Source of the DNA: Heliopora coerulea
Lineage: Eukaryota; Cnidaria; Anthozoa; Scleralcyonacea; Helioporidae
Direction of reading: 5' to 3'
DNA length: 64,000 bases
Assembly (NCBI GenBank): GCA_030142905.1
Contig: JASJOG010000017.1
Coordinates: forward strand, 2,232,001-2,296,000
A program made the position numbers and the translations under genes. Below are positions 63,547-64,000 of this stretch, in pieces. Within the stretch, counting starts at the first letter, position 1. Each line of letters begins with the position of its first letter. The notes below the pieces were generated by a model. That model saw only the letters and a list, made by a program, of their open reading frames with translations, did no database searches and was not told the origin of the DNA.

Positions 63547-63777
63547 CTAACCCTGACAAGTAATCACTCGTGCTGCTCGATTTTCCAGTTTTTGCAATCC
63601 ATCTGCTGTTGTTGATGGCACATTGTCCCTCACATTATCACAATAATCAAACGATGGTTGAATTAATGAGTTATGTATAGTAATGGGTGGTTGTAGTGGA
63701 ACAAAGCGTCTCACTTGTTGGAGACCGGACAAATAGACAGATAGACTGATGCCAGATATATTGATAGACGTAGCCAA
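63547..63777 (-). pseudogene. non-LTR retrotransposon reverse transcriptase end fragment
   Basis: Minus strand: QQVRRFVPLQPPITIHNSLI, QPSFDYCDNV and LQKLENRAARVITCQG, the conserved C-terminal segment of CR1/jockey-like LINE reverse transcriptases. Short decayed copy in a kinase gene intron. Confidence 0.8.
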
Positions 63778-63870
63778 AACGGCAGATAGACAGAAAGAAC
63801 TAATTTAATGAGAATAAGTTGAATGAGTTTTTAAGTTTAACTAGTTAAATGGGTATTTAATAAGTGTACC

Positions 63871-63911
63871 TAGGGTGAACATTTCCCACAGTACAATTCC
63901 ATATGACCATC
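63871..63911 (-). CDS. receptor tyrosine kinase exon, kinase subdomain IX
   Basis: 41 nt between TTTAG and GTACAC; encodes WSYGIVLWEMFTLG, the invariant subdomain IX of tyrosine kinases (usually preceded by SDV). It splices in phase to 59773-59869 (the G of glycine is completed there). Upstream exons lie beyond the window. Confidence 0.88.
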
Positions 63912-64000
63912 TAAACCGAATTAAAAGAAAATTATTAAAGAGATGGTAAAATACATTTATTTTAATTATGTTTAATTATAATATAGACTCTTATTATACG

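Overview
The window is animal nuclear DNA, most likely from a cnidarian. It is AT-rich and eukaryotic. It carries spliced exons of a receptor tyrosine kinase on the minus strand (63.9 to 57.3 kb), many Penelope-like retroelement (PLE) remnants with hammerhead ribozymes, Tc1/mariner-type transposons, a tRNA-derived SINE pair, long (TA)n tracts, and two Polinton/Maverick virus-like transposons. The cnidarian call is an inference from the repeat mix; no marker gene proves it.

Layout. 0-3.6 kb: host DNA with two short TA-flanked inverted-repeat transposons. 3,585-21,407: Polinton 1 (17.8 kb), with 259-bp terminal inverted repeats and a 6-bp target duplication GAAAAG. Its left half is on the minus strand: DNA polymerase B with three in-frame stops, small membrane and unknown proteins, two tail-fibre-like lectins, a penton-like protein and a 543-aa conserved protein. 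Its right half is on the plus strand: chromodomain integrase, membrane protein, major capsid protein, packaging ATPase, small protein; a myristoylated protein closes it on the minus strand. 21.4-24.4 kb: PLE debris and a decayed Tc1 element. About 24.4-39.03 kb: Polinton 2, older and broken. It keeps the Polinton integrase and virion genes, but its replication gene is of a different kind: a divergent PolB joined to an SF1 helicase and a GIY-YIG nuclease. It also carries a BRO-N/VRR-NUC/zinc-finger protein and a zinc-ribbon protein. A PLE junction cuts off its capsid gene. 39-57 kb: PLEs, a reverse transcriptase relic, simple repeats, a three-module repeat protein relic, a SINE pair and a Crypton-like tyrosine recombinase relic. 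57.3-64 kb: the last four visible exons of the receptor tyrosine kinase, with transposons in its introns.

How the genes work together. Each Polinton combines self-replication (PolB), retrovirus-like integration (integrase with chromodomain) and a virion module (double jelly-roll capsid, penton-like protein, FtsK/HerA-type ATPase). The lectin-tipped, tail-fibre-like proteins and the repeated small membrane proteins suggest infectious particles at some time. I did not find an adenain-like maturation protease in either element. The two elements share homologous virion and integrase genes but have unrelated-looking replication genes, so a replication module has been exchanged. Most breaks are nonsense changes (often at Gln codons) or single-base homopolymer length changes. 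Coordinates of broken genes span all the pieces I could place in one gene.
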